DNA of 46,208 nt from a virus. The position numbers and the translations under genes are program-made. Every line of letters begins with the position of its first letter. Positions within the stretch are counted from its first letter, which is position 1. The stretch is taken from positions 1 to 46,208 of the IMG/VR virus record IMGVR_UViG_3300046500_000250, one strand, 5' to 3'. This document shows positions 39,194-46,208 of this stretch, in pieces. The notes beneath the pieces are model-generated. The model saw only the letters and a program-made list of their open reading frames with translations, was not told where the DNA came from and did not search any database.

Positions 39194-39984
39194 TGCAGCG
39201 CCCTGTGATACTCGTTCACGTTCTTCATGAACTCGTCGCGTGACATAGCTGGCCTGATGAACTGAGCCGAGCCATCGGGCTGAATTTTTGTCTCGGCGTA
39301 GTTGAGCAATGACTCCCTCCGCGAGTCGCCGAACTTGGTCACGATGATCACTGCATCTTTCGTTGGGGTAACGAGCTTGCCCCAGCACGCTGGTACCAGC
39401 CCGCGTCCATACAGCGATTCGGCGGCGCGCAAATCTTGGGCGCCGCTAAGGGGCAGCGCGCACGGTGTATCGCGGTAGAGGATAGCAACCATTGCCGCGC
39501 GAGGGATCAGCTCATCGATCGGCGTTGCAAAAATGTAGGCAGTTCTGCCCACCGTGGCCCGATCGAATGAGCGCATCTTGATTTCTGCAGACTCGATGCT
39601 TTCCTGCCGTTGGCGCGTCTCATAGGAAACGGACGGCGCTGTCTTCGCAGCTTCGTAAGCGCGCAACTCGCAGATCGGGCGCTGCTGTGATCTCTTGAGT
39701 CTGATCACACAATCTGCAGCGACTTCTATAAGCGGCAAGTCGCGAAATTCAGTCAGGCCCGTAACCGGCGCTGGCTTGATGGTCAATCCCTGTGGAAACC
39801 GTGGATCGGATTGGGTTGGCATCAGGGAAAAGGTCTCAATCTCCGCGACCCTTCCGTTTGCTACGCCGTACCCCCTGGTTGACTTGACGATTCCGACAAT
39901 GGTCATGGCCTCTCCATCTGCCAGTTGCTCTGCATTGGCGACCGCGGGAACGGCCATTGCAACGATCAGTACCAGCTTCTTCAT
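39190..39984 (-). CDS. Secreted cargo protein (signal peptide), unknown function
   Basis: 264 aa with a short Sec signal peptide (MKKLVLIVAMAVPAVANAEQ, cleavage near residue 18) and a soluble remainder with no membrane segment. Three Cys in the mature part (DCVIRLK, ICELRAYE, PCALPL) suit the periplasm. I recognise no family; the AYIFATPIDELIPRAAMVAILYRDTPC stretch is a beta-rich region. It is antisense between hub and spike genes and is likely expressed from the lysogen as periplasmic cargo. Its stop lies in a CTAG shared with the hub stop. Confidence 0.72.
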   Translation of the reverse strand: MKKLVLIVAMAVPAVANAEQLADGEAMTIVGIVKSTRGYGVANGRVAEIETFSLMPTQSDPRFPQGLTIKPAPVTGLTEFRDLPLIEVAADCVIRLKRSQQRPICELRAYEAAKTAPSVSYETRQRQESIESAEIKMRSFDRATVGRTAYIFATPIDELIPRAAMVAILYRDTPCALPLSGAQDLRAAESLYGRGLVPACWGKLVTPTKDAVIIVTKFGDSRRESLLNYAETKIQPDGSAQFIRPAMSRDEFMKNVNEYHRALH

Positions 39985-39993
39985 AACAATCCC

Positions 39994-40740
39994 ATGGACA
40001 GACGAGAGAGAGTAGGTGACCCCGAAACAGCCCTTCGGGAAGCGTTGGATGGGATGCGTGCTGGGATCTGGACGGCACTCCCCGGAATCATCCAGTCGTT
40101 CAACCCCATGGCCATGACCTGCGAGGTGCAGCCCTGCATCAAGGTCAAGGTGCGCCAGCAGGACGGGACAACCGTCTCAGTGTCCCTGCCGCTGCTGGTG
40201 GACTGCCCGGTGCAGTTCCCATCTGGCGGGAATTGTAGTCTGACCTTCCCCGTTGCTCCAGACGACGAATGCCTCGTCGTTTTTGCGTCACGCTGTATCG
40301 ACGGTTGGTGGCAGTCTGGTGGGGTGCAGGAGCAGGCGGAAATCCGGATGCACGACCTGTCGGACGGGTTCGTGCTCCTGGGATTCCGGTCACGGCCGCG
40401 GGCGTTGACGGGCGTGAGCACCACCGCGACTCAGCTCCGGTCGGAGGATGGTTCGACGTACATCGAGATGAATCCGACCTTGCAAAAGGTCAAGATCGTT
40501 GCGCCTGGCGGGTTCGACGTCGTCGCACCGCTGTCCACCTTCTCGGCTGCCGTGACGGTCACGGGGCTCCTGACGTTCGTCGGCGGCCTAGTAGGCAGCG
40601 CTGTGAGCGGGGCCGCCGCTGTGTTCAACGGGGTGCTGAACGTCATCGGGCAGATCACCGCGAACGGAAAGCGCGTGGACGACACCCATACCCACAACGG
40701 CGTGCAGCCGGGCAGCGGTAATAGCGGCAACGTCAACTAG
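39994..40740 (+). CDS. Baseplate spike protein (Gp138/gpV-like)
   Basis: 248 aa from ATG 39994, 9 bp after the start of the antisense gene. OB-fold part: TALPGIIQSFNPMAMTCEVQPCIKVKVRQQDGTTVSVSLPLLVDCPVQFPSGG. A repetitive beta-helix stretch follows, with the typical spike tip VDDTHTHNGVQPGSGNSG, whose His residues could hold an iron ion. It punctures the outer membrane. The first residues may have changed when the upstream gene was inserted. Its stop TAG lies in a CTAG shared with the HNH-gene stop. Confidence 0.9.
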   Translation: MDRRERVGDPETALREALDGMRAGIWTALPGIIQSFNPMAMTCEVQPCIKVKVRQQDGTTVSVSLPLLVDCPVQFPSGGNCSLTFPVAPDDECLVVFASRCIDGWWQSGGVQEQAEIRMHDLSDGFVLLGFRSRPRALTGVSTTATQLRSEDGSTYIEMNPTLQKVKIVAPGGFDVVAPLSTFSAAVTVTGLLTFVGGLVGSAVSGAAAVFNGVLNVIGQITANGKRVDDTHTHNGVQPGSGNSGNVN

Positions 40741-41201
40741 CCAAGATTGGCAAATTCACCGAAGTACTTTCTCGCGGCTTCGGCGTATGCAGTGCTGGCG
40801 AGTTCAGGGGATGTGAACCGGCCAAGGTGAATTTTGCGGCGGTCCACGCAGATGTATGCCTGCCAATTACCACGCGCAGCATCGTAGTAGACGCCCTTTC
40901 TGCGCGACTGGCTGTGCGATTTGAGGCGAATGTTCCGCTTGTTTTCCTTCTGCGTGCATAGGCGCATGTTCGATCGACAATTGTTCAGAGTGTTGCCGTC
41001 GATGTGGTCGACCTGTGTCCGATCACCCAACTGCAGCCCCATGATTTGTCTGTGCATAAGCACGGTGGATCGTTTCGGGCCATAGACAGAGCGAGCCGCA
41101 TACCCGTGGCTGGCAACGTGCCATGAAAATTTGGCGAGTTCTTCGTAGTCGTCATCGTCGACGAGGATTCGTTGTCCCTTGCTAGTTTCGATGATCTTCA
41201 T
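40737..41201 (-). CDS. HNH-AP2 homing-type endonuclease
   Basis: 154 aa. The HNH domain is QVDHIDGNTLNNCRSNMRLCTQKENKRN (about 60-90). An AP2-like DNA-binding domain follows at the C-terminus (RRKGVYYDAARGNWQAYICVDRRKIHLGRFTSPELASTAYAEAARKYFGEFA). This is the usual plan of free-standing phage homing endonucleases, which cut intron- or insert-less alleles and spread themselves. It is antisense, between spike and gp25-like genes, and its stop lies in a CTAG shared with the spike stop. No intron is evident, so it is intergenic. Confidence 0.88.
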   Translation of the reverse strand: MKIIETSKGQRILVDDDDYEELAKFSWHVASHGYAARSVYGPKRSTVLMHRQIMGLQLGDRTQVDHIDGNTLNNCRSNMRLCTQKENKRNIRLKSHSQSRRKGVYYDAARGNWQAYICVDRRKIHLGRFTSPELASTAYAEAARKYFGEFANLG

Positions 41202-41224
41202 GATCTGATTCCCGAGGCATCAAA

Positions 41225-41578
41225 ATGCGTTATCGAAAGCTATCTCAGGATGGTGACTATACATTCGGAAATCAAGCGGCCGACTTTTACAAGGACGTGC
41301 CCGAAGCGGTTGGCCAAGCCGTGCTCACGCGGCTGCGACTGCTGCGCGGCGAGTGGTTCCTCGACAAGACCGAGGGCATGCCATGGAGTACGGAGGTCCT
41401 TGGCAAGTACACAAATGGCACCTACGACGCGGCGATCCGCCAGCGGATCCTGGGCACGCAGGGCGTGCAGCAGATCACGGCGTATTCCAGCTCGGTCGAT
41501 ACCGAGAGGCGGGCGCTGACCGTGACTGTGACGATCAACACCATCTACGGCACCACCACCGTTGAGGCGACTCTGTAA
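41225..41578 (+). CDS. Baseplate wedge protein (gp25-like)
   Basis: 117 aa. GAGG lies before ATG 41225. Contains YRKLSQDGDYTFGNQAADFYKDVPEAVGQAVLTRLRLLRGEWFLDKTEGMPW, the gp25/GpW-like wedge signature in which 'LDxxxGMPW' is conserved. It nucleates the sheath ring on the baseplate. Its TAA overlaps the baseplate J start by one base. Confidence 0.87.
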   Translation: MRYRKLSQDGDYTFGNQAADFYKDVPEAVGQAVLTRLRLLRGEWFLDKTEGMPWSTEVLGKYTNGTYDAAIRQRILGTQGVQQITAYSSSVDTERRALTVTVTINTIYGTTTVEATL

Positions 41579-42759
41579 TGGCAATCACCACGACCGCACC
41601 GACGATCGATGCCAGCGGCATCACGGCGCCCACGTACGCCGAAGTGCTGGATTACCTGCAGGACCAGTACCGAGCAATCTACGGGCCTGACGTCTACCTT
41701 GAGGCGGATAGCCAGGATGGCCAGCTTCTCGCGGTTTTCGCTTCGGCGATCAATGATGCCAACGCTGTCGCGGTTGCCGTATATCGATCGTTCAGCCCGG
41801 CGACGGCGCAGGGCGATGCCCTGTCCAGTAGCGTGAAGATCAATGGCATCGGGCGCAAGGCCGCGTCCTTCTCGACCGCTGACCTACTGATAATCGGGCA
41901 AGCCGGCACCACCATCACCAACGGCATTGCCACGGACACGAACAAGAACAAGTGGACGCTTCCGACGAGCGTGACCATCCCGCCGTCCGGCGAAATCACC
42001 GCCACGGGCACGTGCGTGTCGATCGGCGCCATTGCAGCAGCTGCTGGAACTATTACCCAAATCAGCACGCCTACACGCGGTTGGCAATCTGTCACGAATC
42101 TCAGTGACGCGGCCGAAGGGGCGCCGGTCGAGAAGGATGCCGCGCTGCGTCAGCGACAGGCGGTGTCGACGGCGTTGCCGTCGCGGACCGTGCTGGACGG
42201 CATCATCGGGGCTGTTTCGAACGTCGCGGGTGTGACGCGCCTCGCACCCTACGAGAACGACACGGCCGCGACTGACTCGCACGGCTTGCCGGCGCACTCG
42301 ATGTCGCTGGTGGTCGAGGGCGGTGACTCAACGGCCATCGCCAATGCGATCGCCAAGAAGAAGACGCCTGGGTCTCCGACGTATGGGACCACATCGATCA
42401 TTGTCCAGGACGTCTACGGACGACCCATAACAATCAACTATTTTCGGCCCACCTACGACTCGATAACGTCTGCCGTCACCATCAAGGCGCTTTCCGGTTA
42501 CACCACTGCGGTCGGAGATGCTATCAAGCAGGCTGTTTCCGACTATATCAACGGGGTGGATATTGGCGGCGGTGAGTCGGGTAGCGTCGAGTGGGCTGAC
42601 GCTATCACGGCCGCCAATGGCGTCGGCGGAGGCACCAGGTTCAAGCTGACCGGCCTGACCCTGAGCGGGCCTGGCGGGGCCGGCGCGCCCGATGTGCCGT
42701 TGGCATTCAACCATGCCGCTTCCTGCACGCCGGCGGCAGTAACGCTGACGGTGACGTGA
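41578..42759 (+). CDS. Baseplate J-like protein
   Basis: 393 aa. Baseplate_J pattern: APTYAEVLDYLQDQYRAIYGPDVYLEADSQDGQLLAVFASAINDANAVAVAVY near the N-terminus, the middle insertion GWQSVTNLSDAAEGAPVEKDAALRQRQAVSTALPSRTVLDGIIGAVSNVAGV, and a C-terminal beta domain. Six wedges of this protein and the next (DUF2612) surround the hub. Confidence 0.92.
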   Translation: MAITTTAPTIDASGITAPTYAEVLDYLQDQYRAIYGPDVYLEADSQDGQLLAVFASAINDANAVAVAVYRSFSPATAQGDALSSSVKINGIGRKAASFSTADLLIIGQAGTTITNGIATDTNKNKWTLPTSVTIPPSGEITATGTCVSIGAIAAAAGTITQISTPTRGWQSVTNLSDAAEGAPVEKDAALRQRQAVSTALPSRTVLDGIIGAVSNVAGVTRLAPYENDTAATDSHGLPAHSMSLVVEGGDSTAIANAIAKKKTPGSPTYGTTSIIVQDVYGRPITINYFRPTYDSITSAVTIKALSGYTTAVGDAIKQAVSDYINGVDIGGGESGSVEWADAITAANGVGGGTRFKLTGLTLSGPGGAGAPDVPLAFNHAASCTPAAVTLTVT

Positions 42760-42760
42760 T

Positions 42761-43423
42761 ATGGCGGACATCACCAAGTACACCGGGCGGATCACCAGCG
42801 AGCACAGCCAGCAGCCGGACTTCATGGCCGTGGTTGAGGCACTGGCCCAGCCGATGGTCGACCTGCAAAACCTGCTGCTGGGGATGCCGGGCAGGTTCGA
42901 CCTCGACACGGCCGTCGACGCGCAGCTCGACGATGTCGGCCTGTGGGTAGGCATCTCGCGCAACGTTCCGGTGCCGTTGACCGATGTCTATTTCTCGCTG
43001 GACACCGACGGACTCGGCTTCGATCAGGGCAACTGGAAGGGACCATTCGACCCGGACACCGGATTGACGCGGCTGGACAACGAAACCTATCGACTGGTGC
43101 TGCGCGCGAAGATCGGCGCGAACCACTGGGACGGCACGCTGGAATCGTCGAAGGCGATCTTAGATTCGATCTTCAACGGGGACACCTTCGTCTTCATCCA
43201 GGACAACCAGGACATGTCGATGACCATCGGCATATCCGGCGTCATCCCGTCTGCCGTTTTCCTCGCGCTGCTGGCCAACGGCCTGATTCCGCTGAAGCCG
43301 GAAGGCGTGCAGATCAACATCGTCATCGTGACGTCGGTGGACGGGAATCCGATCTTCGGCTTCGACATGAGCAACGACCTAGTCGCCGGTTTCGACACCG
43401 GCGCCTGGGGCACACCCCTGTAA
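42761..43423 (+). CDS. DUF2612 baseplate protein
   Basis: 220 aa, starting 1 bp after the J stop. DUF2612 signature: DITKYTGRITSEHSQQPDFMAVVEALAQPMVDLQNLLLGMPGRFDLDTAVDAQLDDVGLWVGISR. Its C-terminal part (IPLKPEGVQINIVIVTS, then FGFDMSNDLVAGFDTGAWG) is typical of the gpI-like wedge partner. It joins the wedge to tail fibres. Confidence 0.9.
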   Translation: MADITKYTGRITSEHSQQPDFMAVVEALAQPMVDLQNLLLGMPGRFDLDTAVDAQLDDVGLWVGISRNVPVPLTDVYFSLDTDGLGFDQGNWKGPFDPDTGLTRLDNETYRLVLRAKIGANHWDGTLESSKAILDSIFNGDTFVFIQDNQDMSMTIGISGVIPSAVFLALLANGLIPLKPEGVQINIVIVTSVDGNPIFGFDMSNDLVAGFDTGAWGTPL

Positions 43424-43432
43424 AAGGCACAC

Positions 43433-44428
43433 ATGGCAAACGATTTTCTCGTCTTTGGTGGCGCTGCCGGCGCCAACGTTATCAACCAGGTCAGCTACTC
43501 GGGTCTGGCCGCGCGCACCGCGGGCTTTTCTTCCGGCGTCGCGCAGTCCGCTCAGCTCAACAAGGTATGGCGCCAGTCGAGCATCATGGCGTCCGTGCTG
43601 GCTCAGTTCATCTCGGACCAGACCGGTCAGGACGCGGTCGACGATGGGACGATCACCACGCTGCTGGCGAACCTCAAGGCGGCCAGCTTGGCGATGCACG
43701 GACAGTGTCGTCTGGTGAAGTCAGGCGCCAATCTGCTGCTGCAGCCGTACAACGGAAATCGACTGATCATCGGCGGTATCCCACGTGTCGTCCCTGCCGC
43801 CGGCATTTCGCTGGCGCCGACCGGGCTTACTCCGAACACGCTTTACTACGTGTACGCGTACATGAACGGGGCTGCCATGGCTCTGGAGGCGTCGACTACG
43901 GGTCATTCGACGGACGCGACCACCGGCGTGGAGATCAGGACCGGTGACGCGTCGAGGACGCTGGTGGGGATGGCGTACGTCAGCACTGGCACGGCATTCG
44001 CAGATAACTATCAGCAACGCCATGTGGCGAGTTGGTTCAATCGACGGACCATCCTAGGGGCCGGTAATTTCACGACCGGACGATCGACCAGCTCGAACAC
44101 TCCGACGGAACTCAACGCTGAGATTCGCAACAGCTTCGTGTGTTGGGGAGACGAGGGGGTCGTCATCAACGCCTACGGGATCGTTACGTTGGCCGGGTCC
44201 CCGGGGCAGCAGGCCTCCACCGGCATCGCGGTGGACAGCACGAGCGTGCTTTACGATGCGTCGATCCAGTATCAGCGCGACACAAACAGCAACATCGGAA
44301 CGGCCACGATCGGAACCTCGGCGCTGCTTTCAGAGGGATTCCATTTCGCCACGCTGCTCGGATATGTCAGCGCGTCGAACGCAACGTGGAGCGCCAACAA
44401 CTTCCTGAAGACCCAGATTCGCGGCTAA
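43433..44428 (+). CDS. Tail fibre protein
   Basis: 331 aa. The N-terminus (DFLVFGGAAGANVINQVSYSGLAARTAGFSSGVAQSAQLNKVWRQSSIMASVLAQFISDQTGQDAVDDGT) is the standard attachment domain of beta-proteobacterial phage fibres. The middle is a beta repeat, and the C-terminal ~150 residues (GAGNFTTGRSTSSNTPTELNAEIRNSFVCWGDEGV) are variable in such proteins and would contact the receptor. No invertible or chaperone-type second fibre gene follows. Confidence 0.85.
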   Translation: MANDFLVFGGAAGANVINQVSYSGLAARTAGFSSGVAQSAQLNKVWRQSSIMASVLAQFISDQTGQDAVDDGTITTLLANLKAASLAMHGQCRLVKSGANLLLQPYNGNRLIIGGIPRVVPAAGISLAPTGLTPNTLYYVYAYMNGAAMALEASTTGHSTDATTGVEIRTGDASRTLVGMAYVSTGTAFADNYQQRHVASWFNRRTILGAGNFTTGRSTSSNTPTELNAEIRNSFVCWGDEGVVINAYGIVTLAGSPGQQASTGIAVDSTSVLYDASIQYQRDTNSNIGTATIGTSALLSEGFHFATLLGYVSASNATWSANNFLKTQIRG

Positions 44429-44440
44429 GGAGCGTCAAGC

Positions 44441-44620
44441 ATGAAGAATATCGGCGAGCACTTTGCACAAGAAATCGAAGCGGCGGGGCTTACCGGCCTG
44501 CCGTTTTCATGGGGTGACGACGGGAAAATCGAGTTTGGAGATTCCCTCACTCAAGCACAGGTCGACAGCATCGTCGCCCTGTACGATGCCCATGATCCGC
44601 ACGCGCAGCCTTCACTGTAA
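44441..44620 (+). CDS. 59-aa protein downstream of the tail fibre
   Basis: ATG 44441 with AAGGAG 8 bp upstream, 12 bp after the fibre stop. The product (NIGEHFAQEIEAAGLTGLPFSWGDDGKIEFG, then LTQAQVDSIVALYDAHDP) is acidic and helical. Short genes with 'F..G.IEF...LT..Q...I.ALYDAH' commonly follow tail-fibre genes, probably fibre assembly factors (inference). Confidence 0.72.
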   Translation: MKNIGEHFAQEIEAAGLTGLPFSWGDDGKIEFGDSLTQAQVDSIVALYDAHDPHAQPSL

Positions 44621-44801
44621 AAGCTGTGCGGTCATGATTAGGCCGTCGGGATTAACCGGTTTTGGCAGCGCCGCCGGCCTTGCCAGTCCTTCTCGACCGA
44701 ACATTAGGCAGTTGGGAGATACTTGTGCCAATTTGTCTACATCCGCCGCATGGAGTAACTGTTCAAGAAGTTCTTTCCCAAGCCATGATCGGTGGTCTGC
44801 G

Positions 44802-44807
44802 TATAAT
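44802..44807 (+). promoter_or_regulatory. Consensus -10 box upstream of the acyltransferase gene
   Basis: TATAAT, 30 bp before ATG 44838, with a TG three bases upstream but no good -35. The region 44621-44837 is AT-richer than the phage average and holds no gene I can support; this is probably the cargo gene's own promoter. Confidence 0.45.
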
Positions 44808-44837
44808 CCCTGACACAAAAATCGACATATTTGATAC

Positions 44838-45917
44838 ATGGGATCAGATAACAAGCCCCGCGAAAACTCTTTTGATGCCATCCGGCTCATTGCGGCACTT
44901 TTTGTCTTTCACAGCCACCAATTCGTGCTGAGCGGCCGCCCAGAGGATCATGTTCCATGGCTGAACACATCGCTCTCAGGCATCGGCGTGGCGACCTTCT
45001 TCGCTATCAGCGGATACCTGGTGACGAAGAGCGCTGTGCGAAACCCAAACCTCCTGTCGTTTTACTGGAACCGGGTTGTCCGGATCATGCCCGGGCTGAC
45101 GGCCAATGTGTTGTTCTTGCTTGCCATCGGCGCGGCCGTGACGACACTGCCCCTCAGCGAGTTCTTACGATCGCCGGTGACACTAGAGTTCCTGCACAAC
45201 AACCTCCTGCTCGCCTTCAACGACCCTCGGTACGTGCTTCCTGGCGCGTTCGAGGGCAATGTGGAGCGCGGGCTGAACGGGTCCCTCTGGACGCTGCCAT
45301 ATGAGATCGCGCTGTACATTGTCATGGGGCTTGTCTTGTGCGCGGCCCGATCGAAGCCCGCGCGGCTCACCGTTGCGATGATCGGTTTCGGGGTCTGCTT
45401 CACGATCTTGGTCGTGAAGACGCAGGTGCCGAGTTTTAGTTACGTGCTGGACGTTTGGAATGTGCTGCTGGTCGAGATGTTTGGCATCAGCGGAATGATG
45501 TTCATGCTTGGAATCCTGATCGCGCTGGCTGATGATCTGCGGCATTCGTTCATGATCTCGGCTGCCGCCGCGTTCGTGCTGTATTGGGGCATCCCACAAT
45601 TGGCCGGCGCTTACATCTTTCTCGCTGCAACGGTGATTCTGATCGGGGAGTCACCGTACCTGAAACTGCCGAAGTTTCTCGGTGATTGCTCATATGGGCT
45701 CTACCTCTACGGCTTCCCTGTTCAGCAGTTGCTCGTGCACCTCTGGGGACGAGAACATTTTTGGGCGCGCTATGCAGTCGGCCTGATGATTTGTTTCGCA
45801 TTGGCGATCCTCTCATGGAAGTTGCTTGAGCGGCCTGCGTTGCATTATCTGAAGTGGAAGCCGAAGCCTAGAGTTTCACGAGAACCGCTGCCGGGACAGC
45901 CGGCTCACCCAGCCTGA
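44838..45917 (+). CDS. Membrane acyltransferase (OafA/acyltransferase-3 family)
   Basis: 359 aa with about ten membrane helices. The family opening is NSFDAIRLIAALFVFHSHQFVLSG (catalytic His in FHSH), then GVATFFAISGYLVTKS, FYWNRVVRIMPGL and LWTLPYEIALYIVMG. Acyltransferase-3 enzymes move acetyl groups onto surface polysaccharides in the inner membrane. In prophages such genes often change O-antigen and block infection by related phages. It lies between fibre and lysis genes with its own -10 box and a terminator pair behind, so it is probably expressed in the lysogen. Confidence 0.9.
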   Translation: MGSDNKPRENSFDAIRLIAALFVFHSHQFVLSGRPEDHVPWLNTSLSGIGVATFFAISGYLVTKSAVRNPNLLSFYWNRVVRIMPGLTANVLFLLAIGAAVTTLPLSEFLRSPVTLEFLHNNLLLAFNDPRYVLPGAFEGNVERGLNGSLWTLPYEIALYIVMGLVLCAARSKPARLTVAMIGFGVCFTILVVKTQVPSFSYVLDVWNVLLVEMFGISGMMFMLGILIALADDLRHSFMISAAAAFVLYWGIPQLAGAYIFLAATVILIGESPYLKLPKFLGDCSYGLYLYGFPVQQLLVHLWGREHFWARYAVGLMICFALAILSWKLLERPALHYLKWKPKPRVSREPLPGQPAHPA

Positions 45918-45925
45918 CCTACACC

Positions 45926-45948
45926 AACCGCCTCCGGGCGGTTTTTTT
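45926..45948 (+). terminator. Rho-independent terminator after the acyltransferase gene
   Basis: AACCGCC-TCCG-GGCGGTT followed by further Ts (seven in total). It lies 9 bp after the stop at 45917. Confidence 0.85.
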
Positions 45949-45950
45949 AC

Positions 45951-45972
45951 GCCCGCCGCGCGCGGGCTTTTT
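45951..45972 (+). terminator. Second tandem rho-independent terminator
   Basis: GCCCGC-CGCGC-GCGGGC followed by TTTTT, directly behind the first terminator and ending 17 bp before the holin-like ATG. Confidence 0.7.
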
Positions 45973-45988
45973 CATTTCCGGGGAACGT

Positions 45989-46207
45989 ATGCGGCAAATC
46001 AATCCTGCCGAGGCATCGAGCTATGCGGGCAGCGTGGTGGCTGTCCTGTCCTCGCTCACGCTGACTGACATCGGCATCATCGTGGGCATCGTCACGGCGC
46101 TGGCCACCTTTGGCCTCAACGCCTTCTATTTGCGGCGAAAGGATGTCCGCGACGAGGAGGAGCACCTCGCACGCATGCACGTGCTGGAGGAGGCGGCCCA
46201 TGAATAG
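45989..46207 (+). CDS. Holin-like small membrane protein
   Basis: 72 aa; GGGGAA lies before ATG 45989. One strongly hydrophobic helix (LTDIGIIVGIVTALATFGLNAFYL), preceded by a weaker one (SYAGSVVAVLSSL), and a charged C-terminus (RRKDVRDEEEHLARM) fit small phage holins with N-terminal helices. It would open the inner membrane at the end of the lytic cycle. An ATG at 46200, overlapping its end, begins the next gene (three codons visible), by position the endolysin. Confidence 0.75.
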   Translation: MRQINPAEASSYAGSVVAVLSSLTLTDIGIIVGIVTALATFGLNAFYLRRKDVRDEEEHLARMHVLEEAAHE

Positions 46208-46208
46208 G

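Noticed and set aside
40737-41201. Insertion sequence or intron
   Set aside because: No terminal inverted repeats, target duplication or intron-like fold; the spike and gp25-like genes on either side are both complete.

Overview
The window is high-GC DNA from a beta-proteobacterium, most likely a Burkholderiaceae member (Cupriavidus/Ralstonia-like). That placement is an inference from base composition, gene style and prophage relatives; no 16S or other marker lies here. It has two parts: a chromosomal segment (1-4469) ending in a tRNA-Arg(CCT) gene, and a long contractile-tailed prophage that starts beside this tRNA and runs off the right edge (about 4470-46208, attR not seen).

Host segment. 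The ATPase end of a peptide/protein-exporting ABC transporter overlaps the start of a sigma-54 activator gene. A PP2C phosphatase follows on the other strand. Then come a 96-aa protein with a double-glycine-type leader (minus strand) and an LRAT/NlpC-like enzyme (plus strand). These last two genes are divergent, and each has a GG-N10-GC sigma-54 promoter about 50-60 bp upstream. The set reads as a sigma-54-controlled secretion/peptide locus.

Prophage left end (4636-10851). A DUF4102-type tyrosine integrase is followed by accessory genes: an EVE-HNH nuclease, two related membrane proteins with similar upstream sequences, and a two-gene operon of a PP-loop (PAPS-reductase/DndC-like) ATPase and a TGT/DpdA-like protein, a candidate nucleobase-modification system.

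Early and control regions (10714-20543). A leftward operon of tightly overlapping genes encodes very small proteins, a PD-(D/E)XK nuclease, RecT, an FtsK-gamma-domain protein, a Rad50-like ATPase and AlpA. It starts at a sigma-70-like promoter covered by two operators (TTAAAC-N5-GTTTAA type). The same operator recurs between the CI-like repressor, which has two tandem HTH units and an S24 peptidase domain, and a Cro/YdaS-like gene. Rightward genes are CII-like, a 27-aa membrane peptide, a DUF1376 replication protein, RusA and a Q-like regulator. A short promoter-terminator unit resembling lambda pR'-tR' follows.

Late region (20556-46208). After a hicAB toxin-antitoxin pair come a ParB-methyltransferase fusion, terminase, DUF1073 portal, MuF, DUF2213 protease/scaffold, decoration and DUF2184 capsid proteins, connectors, DUF3383 sheath, tail tube, chaperones with a probable -1 frameshift, tape measure with tail lysozyme, baseplate (hub, Gp138 spike, gp25-like, J, DUF2612), tail fibre and holin. 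Three antisense genes are inserted among the structural genes, and each shares a CTAG tetranucleotide with its convergent neighbour as reciprocal stop codons. One of them is broken by an in-frame amber codon. A membrane acyltransferase, likely a surface-modifying cargo gene, sits between the tail fibre and lysis genes.
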